From contig NZ_MACF01000119.1 in the NCBI RefSeq assembly GCF_001884045.1, positions 248,001 through 312,000 of the forward strand: a stretch of DNA of 64,000 nt, in the 5' to 3' direction. A program made the translations under genes and the position numbers. Under the pieces are notes generated by a model. The model was not told the origin of the DNA. It saw only the letters and a program-made list of their open reading frames with translations, and ran no database searches. Shown here in pieces: positions 1 through 7,696 of this stretch. This stretch comes from Bacillus mobilis. GTDB lineage: Bacteria; Bacillota; Bacilli; Bacillales; Bacillaceae_G. Positions within the stretch are counted from its first letter, which is position 1, and every line of letters starts with the position of its first letter.

Positions 1-796
1 CAACTCCATTTCTCGATTGCGGACCAGAATCTCGCGGAATAGTAATACCGTGCGATTTATAAATTGTATGTGTAAATCCAGAGCAATCAAATCCAAAACC
101 ACTTGTACCAGCCCATATATATGGTAATCCTAAAAACATCTTCCCTGTGTTTATTAAATCATCAGCCGCCGGAGTTGGAATATCATTTTGAGAGCGATAA
201 ACCGTTCCATCATTTTTTCGTAGCCAAGCTTTTTGCCCATTTGGTAACAACACGCGGTATGAAATTGTATCTTCACTAAGTAGTGGCAGTCGCGTATTAT
301 AGCTCACTTCAAGCGATTTATGTTTTTCAGAAGGATTTATATATAAAATGGCTGTCGGTTTCGTTACTAAAACGAAAGGTTCGTTTGTTTTATCTGCAAA
401 TTCTTGATTAAATGTTAACTGTTTTTCAGGCATCCAACCTGGATAACCTTCTTCATTACGTGGTGTTGGCTGACCATGGACTAGCACTTTCACCCAGTCC
501 CCTTTTTTATCAACAACCGTTACTTCTTGACCTAATAACGCTTGCGTTTCTAATTTATTTGCATTTGTTAACCAAAGCTTCTCATCAAGCGTCATTGATT
601 TCGTCCACTTCCACAAATCAACTGGATTTGTAGCACTCGGTACATCAATTGGCCGTAATGAATCAGGTGCAGTCCAAAGTGTTGCAGCAGATACATCGAT
701 AAATGCTTTACTATCCTTCTTCTCTTCAGCATGTGTTGATGTAAACGATGAAAATATAAATAAAGTTGTTAAAAATGCAGTTCCTACTCTTTTCAT
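1..796 (-). CDS. ykfC: YkfC gamma-D-glutamyl-L-diamino acid endopeptidase (3' end cut by window edge)
   Basis: This is a secreted cell-wall peptidase that releases L-Ala-D-Glu from muropeptides. The visible 265 residues start with a Sec signal peptide (residues 1-23, ending STHA). Bacterial SH3-like segments follow at about 30-200, then the start of an NlpC/P60 domain with the catalytic motif FDCSGF, Cys at residue 238. The catalytic His residues lie beyond the window edge. The start ATG has a good SD (GGGGGATATGT). It begins 39 bases after ykfB, so the two are co-transcribed. The dipeptide it releases is the substrate of YkfB. Confidence 0.93.
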   Translation of the reverse strand, partial: MKRVGTAFLTTLFIFSSFTSTHAEEKKDSKAFIDVSAATLWTAPDSLRPIDVPSATNPVDLWKWTKSMTLDEKLWLTNANKLETQALLGQEVTVVDKKGDWVKVLVHGQPTPRNEEGYPGWMPEKQLTFNQEFADKTNEPFVLVTKPTAILYINPSEKHKSLEVSYNTRLPLLSEDTISYRVLLPNGQKAWLRKNDGTVYRSQNDIPTPAADDLINTGKMFLGLPYIWAGTSGFGFDCSGFTHTIYKSHGITIPRDSGPQSRNGV

Positions 797-835
797 ACAT
801 ATCCCCCTTAAAAGATAGTTTACTAGTCTCTTCTC

Positions 836-1888
836 CTAAGATTTACTATTCACTGTCGATTGAAGGTTTACCTTTGACCCTGAATAAATCATTCCTTCCG
901 GTTCTTCCATTAACCAAAGTGGTGCATCTAGATCAAAGTAATGAATATTAGGGTGTGCAGCAGCTAAATGGGCTACAGCGCTAACGGAAGTGGAAGATTC
1001 CATCATACTACCGACCATACATTTTATACCCGCTGCTTCAGCGATATCGGCAATACGCCACGCTTCACGTATGCCACCACATTTCATTAATTTAATATTG
1101 AGTAAGTCTGCATATCCTCCTTGAACAATTTTCAATGCATCACTCGCTGAAAATATGCTTTCATCTGCCATAATGGGCGTTTGCACATGGTCTTTGACGT
1201 ACTTTAATCCATCCCAATCTTTCGCATGAACAGGTTGTTCAATAAATTCGATATTTAAATTACGATTTTCCATCTCTTTAATAATCGTAACCGCTTCTTT
1301 TGGATTCCACCCTTGATTTGCATCTAATCGTAACGTCGTATTTTTTGGTACATTATTTCGAATCGCTTCAATACGTTCTAAATCTAAATGAGCAGATTTC
1401 CCCACTTTAATTTTTAAAGTTTGAAATCCTTTTTCTACATGTTGCTTTGCCTCTTTTGCCATAACGAAAGGCTCATCTACACTCACCGTAATGTCTGTGT
1501 GAATTTCTTTCTTCCCGCCTAATAATGCGTAAAGTGGAACGTTTTGATATTGACAATACACATCATATAAAGCGATATCTACTGCCGCTTTCGCACTTGG
1601 GTTTCCAACACAACTCATTTGAATGTGCTGTAGTAACTGTTGAAACTGAATAATATCTTGACCAATTAAACAGGAACGCATCGGTCCTAAAATTGCTGCT
1701 TCAATCCCATTAGCAAAATCACCCGTAATAACTGGTGTTGCGGCTGCTGCCCCCTTGCCAACAATTCCTTCATCTGTATGAATATATACATCTATACTTT
1801 CTATTTCGGTTACAGTACGAAGCGCCGTTTTAAACGGTGTATGAAGATTTACATGCCTACGAATTACTTTTACATCAGTAATTTTCAT
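836..1888 (-). CDS. ykfB: L-Ala-D/L-Glu epimerase (dipeptide epimerase, enolase superfamily)
   Basis: The enzyme epimerises L-Ala-D-Glu to L-Ala-L-Glu during murein peptide recycling. The 350-residue protein has the muconate-lactonizing subgroup signature: catalytic KxK pair (K159, K161), metal ligands D189 (LDANQGW), E217 (IEQPV) and D242 (ADES), and the second-face lysine K266 (NIKLMKCGG). I chose the ATG at 1888 because an AAAGGATG SD lies 6-9 bases upstream. An upstream in-frame ATG at 1915 would add nine residues and has no SD. ykfC follows directly, as expected for a recycling operon. Confidence 0.94.
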   Translation of the reverse strand: MKITDVKVIRRHVNLHTPFKTALRTVTEIESIDVYIHTDEGIVGKGAAAATPVITGDFANGIEAAILGPMRSCLIGQDIIQFQQLLQHIQMSCVGNPSAKAAVDIALYDVYCQYQNVPLYALLGGKKEIHTDITVSVDEPFVMAKEAKQHVEKGFQTLKIKVGKSAHLDLERIEAIRNNVPKNTTLRLDANQGWNPKEAVTIIKEMENRNLNIEFIEQPVHAKDWDGLKYVKDHVQTPIMADESIFSASDALKIVQGGYADLLNIKLMKCGGIREAWRIADIAEAAGIKCMVGSMMESSTSVSAVAHLAAAHPNIHYFDLDAPLWLMEEPEGMIYSGSKVNLQSTVNSKS

Positions 1889-1995
1889 ATTGTTCATCCT
1901 TTCGTTCTCTGACAAAGTAGATCATTAATTCCCAATTTTTTTGGAGCAATAAATCTCCTCTTTCACTTACCTTTCATGCAAGAAATTAATGTGAA

Positions 1996-2036
1996 ATAAA
2001 AAAATCCAGCCATAAGAAGATTCTTACGGCTGGATT
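1996..2036 (-). terminator. Intrinsic terminator of the DUF3870 gene
   Basis: A 16-bp stem (2003-2018 with 2021-2036, one wobble or mismatch) is followed on the minus strand by a T-run. It separates the DUF3870 gene from ykfBC. Confidence 0.85.
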
Positions 2037-2040
2037 TTGT

Positions 2041-2367
2041 CTAGGAATGGGTAGACAAAGCAGCGATTTGATTATATTTTTTCTGTGCATCTTTTAATGC
2101 TACAAGGAGTGCTTTTTGAGACGAACCAAAGTATCTATTTTTTATTTCTGTTACCAATAGTGGATCATTAATATTTTTATGTAGAAACAAATATTTAACA
2201 AATTGTGATGTTAATGCAATTGTCGCTGAGCAATCTGCATCTACAATTTCCCCTGTCTCCTTAACAAGTACAAACGCTACAAAATAACTTTTGAACTTTT
2301 CCGTAATAGGATTATTTTGAGGTGCTTTCGCATCCCCTACGACATAAATTGTATTTGAAGCGTACAC
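2041..2367 (-). CDS. DUF3870 family protein
   Basis: A 108-residue soluble protein starting MYASNTIYVVGDAKAPQNNP and carrying the conserved block GEIVDADCSATIALT. These match my memory of the DUF3870 family, which has no established function. There is no signal peptide or membrane segment. It is followed by a strong terminator, so it is probably monocistronic, although ykfB lies next downstream. The family call is moderately sure; the function is unknown. Confidence 0.75.
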   Translation of the reverse strand: MYASNTIYVVGDAKAPQNNPITEKFKSYFVAFVLVKETGEIVDADCSATIALTSQFVKYLFLHKNINDPLLVTEIKNRYFGSSQKALLVALKDAQKKYNQIAALSTHS

Positions 2368-2590
2368 AGCTATCTTCCTTTCTAATACGGGATAACGGTT
2401 TTCTTAATAGTCGTATGAGCGATAAACTCAACATTGATCAAAAAATGTATCCGCTTACCTTGTATTATAATACAATTGACAGAATTTTAACAACATTTAT
2501 TTCGGTATATATTCCATAATTATGAAAACAGTTCAAACTCTTCATTTTTACAATATGTGATTGTTTCTTGTACCATGCCATCCATACATG

Positions 2591-2618
2591 AAAAAACAGC
2601 TAGCAATCGCTAACTGTT
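2591..2618 (-). terminator. Intrinsic terminator of the DivIC-like gene
   Basis: A 10-bp stem AACAGYTAGC with a 4-base loop is followed on the minus strand by TTTTTT. It lies 9 bases after the stop codon. Confidence 0.85.
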
Positions 2619-2626
2619 CTATTACA

Positions 2627-2983
2627 CTACTTCGGTAGCACAAATATAGTTTCATTTGACTTAGAAAATTGATATTCTTTTCTCGCAAACTTTAAAATTT
2701 CTTCCTCATCATCTGTTAAATTTTCTATGTTAGTCTTTAAAGAAGTCTTATCTTTCTTTAAAAAAACCAATTGCTTTTTTTGATTCGTTATTGTATCCTT
2801 TTTTTCTACGATTATTTCTTGTTGTTTCGTTAAAATAAATTGAACGTACAAAGTAGCCGCCGCAATAAATATAAACATGAATATAAATCGCCTTAGTTTT
2901 TTCTTATTAACTGCTCGATTCTCATTAGACTGTGATAGTTGTTCTTGTATATTAGGAACATTTATTCGCTTGAGTTTCCTCAT
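2627..2983 (-). CDS. DivIC/FtsB-like septum formation initiator family protein
   Basis: This 118-residue protein has the DivIC/FtsL layout: a basic cytoplasmic N-terminus (1-30), one transmembrane helix (about 31-51) and an extracytoplasmic coiled coil (about 52-95, heptad-like with many Lys, Glu and Leu). It ends with the family-like segment EILKFARKEYQFSKSNETIFVLPK-type tail (LxxARxEY pattern). Known members bridge FtsL and DivIB in the divisome. This copy stands alone rather than beside S1-domain or yabP/Q-type genes, so it is likely a second paralogue and not the main divIC. Confidence 0.75.
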   Translation of the reverse strand: MRKLKRINVPNIQEQLSQSNENRAVNKKKLRRFIFMFIFIAAATLYVQFILTKQQEIIVEKKDTITNQKKQLVFLKKDKTSLKTNIENLTDDEEEILKFARKEYQFSKSNETIFVLPK

Positions 2984-3258
2984 TATGAAATCCCCCTAAC
3001 ACATATATTTTCACTACCATCGGCATGATCTCTTACTAACTGTAATTCTATTCTTATAAAATAAGCTCCTTCACAAAAATATCTCACAAATTAACCAATT
3101 AAAGATAGCATTCGACGACATTTCCATATTTACATTGCATTTTTTTATGTATGCTGCCATAAAATAGTAGTTCCTGTTATTCTTTTTCTACTATTGTAGA
3201 AGAGTTTTTTTACATACGAAATTTCTCCTCGTTTTCACATGATTCAAGGAGAAAAAAG

Positions 3259-3321
3259 ATGCATTTTCGTACATTCGATAAAACTGGAATTACTGATTCA
3301 GAATTAGAAGTTGGACCATAG
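3259..3321 (+). CDS. Possible 20-residue micro-ORF or gene remnant
   Basis: ATG at 3259 follows a near-ideal SD (AAGGAGAAAAAAG) and gives the peptide MHFRTFDKTGITDSELEVGP before TAG. The bidirectional terminator at 3357-3385 lies just downstream, so it could be a complete tiny transcription unit. It could also be the 5' stub of a decayed gene. I do not recognise the peptide. Confidence 0.3.
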   Translation: MHFRTFDKTGITDSELEVGP

Positions 3322-3356
3322 ATCAACTCTAAAGGCAATTACCTATATACATTCAA

Positions 3357-3385
3357 TATAAAAAAGCCCAAATTGGGCTTTTTTA
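3357..3385. terminator. Bidirectional intrinsic terminator
   Basis: The palindrome AAAAAAGCCCAATTTGGGCT-type (stem AAAAAAGCCCA/TGGGCTTTTTT) has T-runs on both strands. It sits between the 20-residue ORF and the DJ-1/PfpI gene. Confidence 0.85.
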
Positions 3386-3387
3386 TT

Positions 3388-3978
3388 TTACAAATCTATA
3401 TCATATTCCATACTTTTCGCTGTTTCCTCAGCAACCTCCACACCTAACAAATTTTTCACAATATGAAATGACATGTTTATACCTGCTGAAATACCTGCCG
3501 ATGTAATAATGTGTCCTTCATCTACAAATTTCACATTCTCCATTACTTCTACATTTGGAAAGTCTTTTTTGAAAGTTTGAATACTAGCCCAATGCGTTGT
3601 TGCTTGTAACCCTTCCAGTAAACCAGCTTTCGCGAGTAATAGCGCTCCAGTACAAACTGAAGTCATTAGCTTTACTTCTTTTATTTGCTGTCGAATCCAA
3701 TTTATTATAGTTTCATTTTTCACTTCATTTTCCCTAACGCCTTTACCACCTGGAATGAGTAAAATATCAACTGTTGGTAAATTTTCAATACTATAATCCG
3801 GCTGTACCTTTAATCCGTTTCTTGCTGTAATCATTTCTCCATTTTGGCTAACTGTATAAACAGTAAATGGTTTTTCTTCATCCGCTTCGGTTACAGAAAA
3901 AACTTCAAATGGTCCTGCAAAATCTAACACTTCTACATCATTAAATAAAAATATGCCTACGCTCCATTTATTTATCAT
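3388..3978 (-). CDS. DJ-1/PfpI family protein (GATase1-like, isonitrile-hydratase type)
   Basis: The 196-residue protein has the class I glutamine amidotransferase-like fold. The nucleophile elbow carries C109 (TSVCTGALLLAKAG), followed by TTHW with H129 and the conserved acidic FAGPFEVF motif at about 20-27. This is the DJ-1/PfpI subgroup seen in isonitrile hydratase and ThiJ-like proteins. The actual substrate cannot be told from sequence. Its start overlaps the stop of the upstream ankyrin gene by 4 bases (ATGA), which implies translational coupling. Confidence 0.85.
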   Translation of the reverse strand: MINKWSVGIFLFNDVEVLDFAGPFEVFSVTEADEEKPFTVYTVSQNGEMITARNGLKVQPDYSIENLPTVDILLIPGGKGVRENEVKNETIINWIRQQIKEVKLMTSVCTGALLLAKAGLLEGLQATTHWASIQTFKKDFPNVEVMENVKFVDEGHIITSAGISAGINMSFHIVKNLLGVEVAEETAKSMEYDIDL

Positions 3979-4466
3979 ACGTTCACTTCCGGTTTTAAAT
4001 GATGTAAAAGGTAATCATATCCTTTTTCTAACGCAATATCATATGCTGTTTTTCCATCATTTTTCTTAATCGCTTTATTAGCTCCATTTTCAAGAAGTAG
4101 CATAACTATTTCTTCACTTCCTAATAATGCTGCTTCATGTAATCCTGTCCAACCACCACTTTGTATAACATTTACATCCGACCCTTTTTCAATTAAGAAA
4201 GCAACAAGTTTACTTTGCTTATTCGCGATGGCAGCTTGCAAAGGTGTATTTTCATTTTCGTTTTTTGCTCTATTATGTATATCTGCTCCACTTTCTAAAA
4301 GGAAACTTGCTATCTCTTTTTGTCCAAAATAACCCGCTAAATGAAGGAGAGTCCAGCCATCGTCACTAAATTCGTTAACAGCACTTGGGTTTGTCTTTAT
4401 AAACTCCACCGCTTCTTCCTTATTACCACTTATAACAGCTTGTACTATTGATTCTAAAATTCCCAT
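3975..4466 (-). CDS. Ankyrin repeat protein
   Basis: A 163-residue soluble protein made of about four ankyrin repeats between residues 36 and 155. Repeat hallmarks are DGWTLLHLAGYFGQKEIASF, NTPLQAAIANKQ, GGWTGLHEAALLGSEEIV and DGKTAYDIALEKGYD. Such proteins are protein-binding scaffolds. It is the first gene of a two-gene unit with the DJ-1/PfpI gene (4-base overlap), so the two products may interact. That is inference. Confidence 0.9.
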   Translation of the reverse strand: MGILESIVQAVISGNKEEAVEFIKTNPSAVNEFSDDGWTLLHLAGYFGQKEIASFLLESGADIHNRAKNENENTPLQAAIANKQSKLVAFLIEKGSDVNVIQSGGWTGLHEAALLGSEEIVMLLLENGANKAIKKNDGKTAYDIALEKGYDYLLHHLKPEVNV

Positions 4467-4648
4467 AATAATCTCCTATCTTTCAAATATTTAAGCATAC
4501 TCTTCTATAAGTTCTATTGATTATGCTATTTTCCTGTTAAAACAGAAGTTTACATAATAATATTATCTAAACGATTCTCATCTTTTATTTTAAATATTGA
4601 AATTTTCTGTTAAAATAAAATAATCATGTTTAATACGGAGGAGAAATT

Positions 4649-5079
4649 ATGTTAAAAGTAATGCCTTAAATAGTGAAGACTATGATTTAATTACAGCTGC
4701 TGAAAAAGTAATTGAAAAAAACTATAAATATGGCCGTCATCATATCGGTTCAGCTGTAAGAACTAAAACAGGTAATATTTATGCAGCAGTGCATGTTGAA
4801 GCGAATGTTGGAAGAATAACAGTGTGTGGTGAAGCTATGGCGATTGGAAAATCTATTTCAGAAGGCGATCATGAATTTGATACCATTGTAGCTGTTGCTC
4901 ACCCACATCCTCATGAAGATATAGAAAAATGTTGGGTTGTTGCTCCGTGCGGTATGTGTCGAGAATTGATAAGTGATTATGGAAAAAATACGAATGTTAT
5001 ACTTTCTTATAATGGTAAACTTGTAAAATGTAACGTAATGGAATTATTACCTGAAAAGTATACAAGCGAAGTAGAATAA
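4649..5079 (+). pseudogene. Cytidine/blasticidin-S deaminase-like gene with a frameshifted 5' end
   Basis: The downstream frame encodes a zinc-dependent deaminase core: VCGEAMAIGK (Cys ligand and catalytic Glu) and PCGMCREL (two Cys ligands). An excellent SD (GGAGGAGAAATT) leads to an ATG at 4649. That frame stops after six codons (MLKVMP), while the deaminase frame runs open from 4651 (VKSNALNSEDYD...) with no ATG until 4789. Starting at 4789 would lose about 46 residues. A 4-base deletion at an ATGAATG-like start would explain this. Either it is a pseudogene or translation begins from a non-standard codon. Confidence 0.7.
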
Positions 5080-5120
5080 TCATTCCTACTCTCAACATAT
5101 CAAATAATATTATTCCAATA

Positions 5121-5156
5121 AAAAACAATCCGTTTTAAAAATGGATTGTTTTTTAT
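5121..5156 (+). terminator. Intrinsic terminator of the deaminase gene
   Basis: The stem AAACAATCC/GGATTGTTT is followed by a T-run, 40 bases after the deaminase stop codon. Confidence 0.85.
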
Positions 5157-5338
5157 TTCTTTTTTATGCAGTTTATTTTATTTTTCTATTTTTAACACTA
5201 ATAGAATTATCATTAATAAAAATGAAATCCAAATATTAAAGCATGTATTGTAGAACGTTTTTCATTTGAAAACAAAAACGATATTTCTCATTACATTTGA
5301 AAAAACTTATTATAAACTCTCTAAATTCAGCAGTCTTA

Positions 5339-5569
5339 TCATACCAATCTATAACAATTCTGTCTTCTTCCCTTACCTGTTTCCTTTAACACATATGATT
5401 TTAAAACTAGCGCCGTTAATGAATCCGTTAATGTTTTATATGATAAATTAGATAATGCTAATAGATCGTTCGTATATAACATTCTATGCTTCTCTAATAA
5501 TAATAGTACTAATCGTTCAGACGGTTTTAATGCCTCGTCACTTTCTAATATAAAGTCTATATTTTTCAT
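5339..5569 (-). CDS. Small winged-helix-like DNA-binding protein
   Basis: A 76-residue protein with the look of a single winged helix-turn-helix: helix LKPSERLVLLLLEKHR, then LYTNDLLALSNLSYKTLTDS (turn and recognition helix), then a basic wing KETGKGRRQNCYRLV. It contains no second domain. It may be a stand-alone regulator or the DNA-binding part of a larger ancestral protein. No partner is evident, and the neighbouring stretch at 5570-5926 is non-coding. Confidence 0.6.
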   Translation of the reverse strand: MKNIDFILESDEALKPSERLVLLLLEKHRMLYTNDLLALSNLSYKTLTDSLTALVLKSYVLKETGKGRRQNCYRLV

Positions 5570-5696
5570 TTCTCTATTTATTACTCCTTATATAAAAAAA
5601 TACTTGCACCCCTAATTTAATATAAAAATACTACACAACAAAAATTGAAGTATATTAAAATAACATCGTTTTAAAACACTATTATACTATAACATA

Positions 5697-5732
5697 GAAA
5701 AAGCATTTCCCGAAATAGGAAATGCTTTTTCT
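5697..5732. terminator. Orphan intrinsic terminator-like hairpin
   Basis: The perfect 13-bp stem AAAAAGCATTTCC / GGAAATGCTTTTT has a 7-base loop and T-runs on both strands. No intact gene ends here. It follows the putative remnant at 5739-5810 on the minus strand. Confidence 0.65.
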
Positions 5733-5854
5733 ATATCACTAATATGATACTTCCAAACCTTCATTATTTCTTAAACTCTTACCCGTACAATTCCCTCCTA
5801 ATTTCTCTGGTCATCTAAAAGTATTTATAACAAATCAAGTTCTTTTAAAATGAT

Positions 5855-5893
5855 TCAAATACAAACGGTTAGTCATTCTAAATGACTAACCGT
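5855..5893 (-). terminator. Intrinsic terminator of the 87-residue ORF
   Basis: The 13-bp perfect stem ACGGTTAGTCATT has a 3-base loop and a T-rich tail on the minus strand. It lies about 35 bases after the stop at 5927. Confidence 0.75.
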
Positions 5894-5926
5894 CTTCCAG
5901 CTTCTTCTCAATTAATATGTTCTACC

Positions 5927-6190
5927 TTATATATTTCTTGCAATATGCGGCTTACTGTAATGACTTGTTCCACCGCCGCCTACTGCTACTTTTCCACCTT
6001 TTTCAAAAATTAATAATTTACTTGAACCATCAGCCAGAAGTACTATTACTTCAGCATTATTACTCGTTGCTAAATAAATTACATAACCACTTTTTGAAAT
6101 ACATGTTTCCCAATTCTCATCAAATTCTGATCTTACTACCCGGTTTGAATACACTTGATCTTCAATTCTACCTTGTTCTTCATTTTCCAA
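5927..6190 (-). CDS. Uncharacterised 87-residue protein with a glycine patch
   Basis: I do not recognise this protein. It has an acidic N-terminus (MENEEQGRIEDQ), a predicted beta-rich middle (SGYVIYLATSNNAEVIVLLA) and a glycine patch GGKVAVGGGGTSHYSKPH near the C-terminus. The start is TTG with SD GAGAGGAATCTAA. A strong hairpin terminator follows, which supports a real monocistronic gene. There is no signal peptide. Confidence 0.6.
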   Translation of the reverse strand: MENEEQGRIEDQVYSNRVVRSEFDENWETCISKSGYVIYLATSNNAEVIVLLADGSSKLLIFEKGGKVAVGGGGTSHYSKPHIARNI

Positions 6191-6341
6191 TTAGATTCCT
6201 CTCCCTTCACTAAAATATCATTTATAATAAAATAACAGCCCTAATTAAAATAATGACTGACTTTAACATAAATAGTATATGTAATTAGTAGAAGAATGCT
6301 TGGACAATGCATATATAATAACCTGTAAGGGAATCACAACT

Positions 6342-6379
6342 AAAACAAGGGAGTCGATATAATATCGACCCCCTTGTTT
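6342..6379 (-). terminator. Intrinsic terminator of the methyltransferase gene
   Basis: A stem of about 17 bp (AACAAGGGRGTCGATAT) with one mismatch is followed by T-rich DNA on the minus strand, just after the 6394 stop. Confidence 0.8.
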
Positions 6380-6393
6380 ACATACATAGTTCT

Positions 6394-7158
6394 TTATTTT
6401 TCGTTTCGCACAGCTTCAAAAGTAAACATTTGATTTGCATTTGACGGTTCTTTTTTATAAACATAGTCAGCGGAGCAAGTAATGTTAGAGAAACCTATAC
6501 TTTCTAACAGAAGTTTAAACTCTTCTATTCCATACCAGTGCAGCACGAAGCGTTGTAGTTCTGTTTGTACTAACTGTCCTTTACTCCATTTTTCATATTT
6601 TAAATAGGATAGAGTAACTTGGTTCAGCCAATCTATTTCAATTGATTTATTTTCTAATGTAATTCCGTCTCCGCTCGGCAAAGAAAAAGTCGATGTATGA
6701 ATCTCTCCTGTTTTCCAGTCATGCGGAAGCATAATATCTACGATTAATCGCCCGCCTGGATTAAGATGTTCATAAAAACATTTCAATGCGTTTATAGAAT
6801 CCGTTCGATTTTCAATTAAACAAAAAGATCCAGTAGGAATGATAATTGCCTCATATTTATGTGGCAGTGAAAATTGTTGTAAGCTTCCTTCATATAAATG
6901 AGGATGTAAGCTTCTTTCTTCACATCGTATGCGGCACGATTCTAGCATTTCAGGCGAATAGTCAATCCCATCAACTGTAAAACCAGCCTCAAGAAGTGGT
7001 ATGATAACACGCCCTGATCCAACTGCCGCTTCGAGAATTCTTCCAGTGCATTTTTTTAAACGTTCTTCGTAATACTCAATATCACCATTTAAAGAATAAC
7101 CGACAGGCTTTGTGTAATCATACAGTTCCGTACAAAGTGTACTATAAAAACTAAACAT
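6394..7158 (-). CDS. Class I SAM-dependent methyltransferase
   Basis: The 254-residue protein has the Rossmann methyltransferase signature: motif I GRILEAAVGSGRVIIPLL (about 39-56), motif II acidic end GIDYSPEML, motif III-like IIPTGSFCL and the post-motif LNPGGRLIVDIMLP. The C-terminal half is beta-rich (SYLKYEKWSKGQLVQTE) and resembles small-molecule or DUF methyltransferases. The substrate cannot be predicted. It is monocistronic, with SD GAGGAGAAAATAA and its own terminator. Confidence 0.85.
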   Translation of the reverse strand: MFSFYSTLCTELYDYTKPVGYSLNGDIEYYEERLKKCTGRILEAAVGSGRVIIPLLEAGFTVDGIDYSPEMLESCRIRCEERSLHPHLYEGSLQQFSLPHKYEAIIIPTGSFCLIENRTDSINALKCFYEHLNPGGRLIVDIMLPHDWKTGEIHTSTFSLPSGDGITLENKSIEIDWLNQVTLSYLKYEKWSKGQLVQTELQRFVLHWYGIEEFKLLLESIGFSNITCSADYVYKKEPSNANQMFTFEAVRNEK

Positions 7159-7355
7159 TTATTTTCTCCTCCGTTTTTTACGTACGGAAGATTTTCTTTC
7201 AATTAATCTTCCTGTACCTTTATTTTTAATAAAAATTCAAAAGAGCTGACTGTCATAATATATCACTCGCTTTCCATAAAATATAATTATATTGTATAAT
7301 ATTCCACCCGAAATTAATACATGAAAATTCAGACTTATACTGAAAGGAGGATATG

Positions 7356-7637
7356 ATGAATTCATTAATTGGGTTTATTTTTCTTCTTACTTCTTTTAAT
7401 ATACTGATTTTCATTATAGCAAAGAGCTATCCACGAATATGGAAAATAGCTAGTGGCATTTTCATACTTTCTTCTCCCGTTGTTTTCTTTGCCACTTTGC
7501 ACATTATTGGTGAAAAAGTAGGAGATGGGGTTGCTGGAGGTTTTGCGGGGCTTACCTTTAGTGTCCTACTGATCATAAATGCCATTTTTTTATTTATCGT
7601 AAGCATTTTTGTATCTACCAATAAAAATTCACATTAA
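7356..7637 (+). CDS. Small three-helix membrane protein
   Basis: An unrecognised integral membrane protein of 93 residues with three predicted transmembrane helices (about 3-23, 33-52 and 66-88). A Gly-rich loop, EKVGDGVAGGFAG, precedes the third. The SD AAAGGAGG lies 5 bases from the ATG at 7356 and only 2 from the tandem ATG at 7353, so the second start is preferred. It is divergent from the methyltransferase and ends at a shared bidirectional terminator. Confidence 0.7.
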   Translation: MNSLIGFIFLLTSFNILIFIIAKSYPRIWKIASGIFILSSPVVFFATLHIIGEKVGDGVAGGFAGLTFSVLLIINAIFLFIVSIFVSTNKNSH

Positions 7638-7654
7638 GCTCCCTATTTCAAAAT

Positions 7655-7686
7655 ATAAAGAGCTTACTAGGCAGTAAGCTCTTTAT
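7655..7686. terminator. Bidirectional intrinsic terminator
   Basis: The 14-bp perfect stem ATAAAGAGCTTACT / AGTAAGCTCTTTAT lies between convergent genes ending at 7637 and 7697. Confidence 0.85.
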
Positions 7687-7696
7687 CCATAACTCT

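Larger units (their letters stand above)
5570..5926. other. Gene-poor stretch with two strong hairpins and a possible coding remnant
   Basis: There is no intact gene. It holds a 13-bp perfect hairpin at 5697-5732 (stem AAAAAGCATTTCC) that ends no visible gene, and a second 13-bp hairpin at 5855-5893 that ends the 5927 gene. Between them, minus-strand codons at 5739-5810 read PEKLGGNCTGKSLRNNEG (then LEVSY and TAG) behind an in-frame TGA. That could be the 3' remnant of a lost gene, which would explain the orphan terminator. Confidence 0.4.

Noticed and set aside
2520-2585. Minus-strand 21-codon ORF MDGMVQETITYCKNEEFELF-S
   Set aside because: It looks protein-like but has no SD, and it begins in the T-run of the DivIC-like terminator. 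Most likely a remnant or chance.
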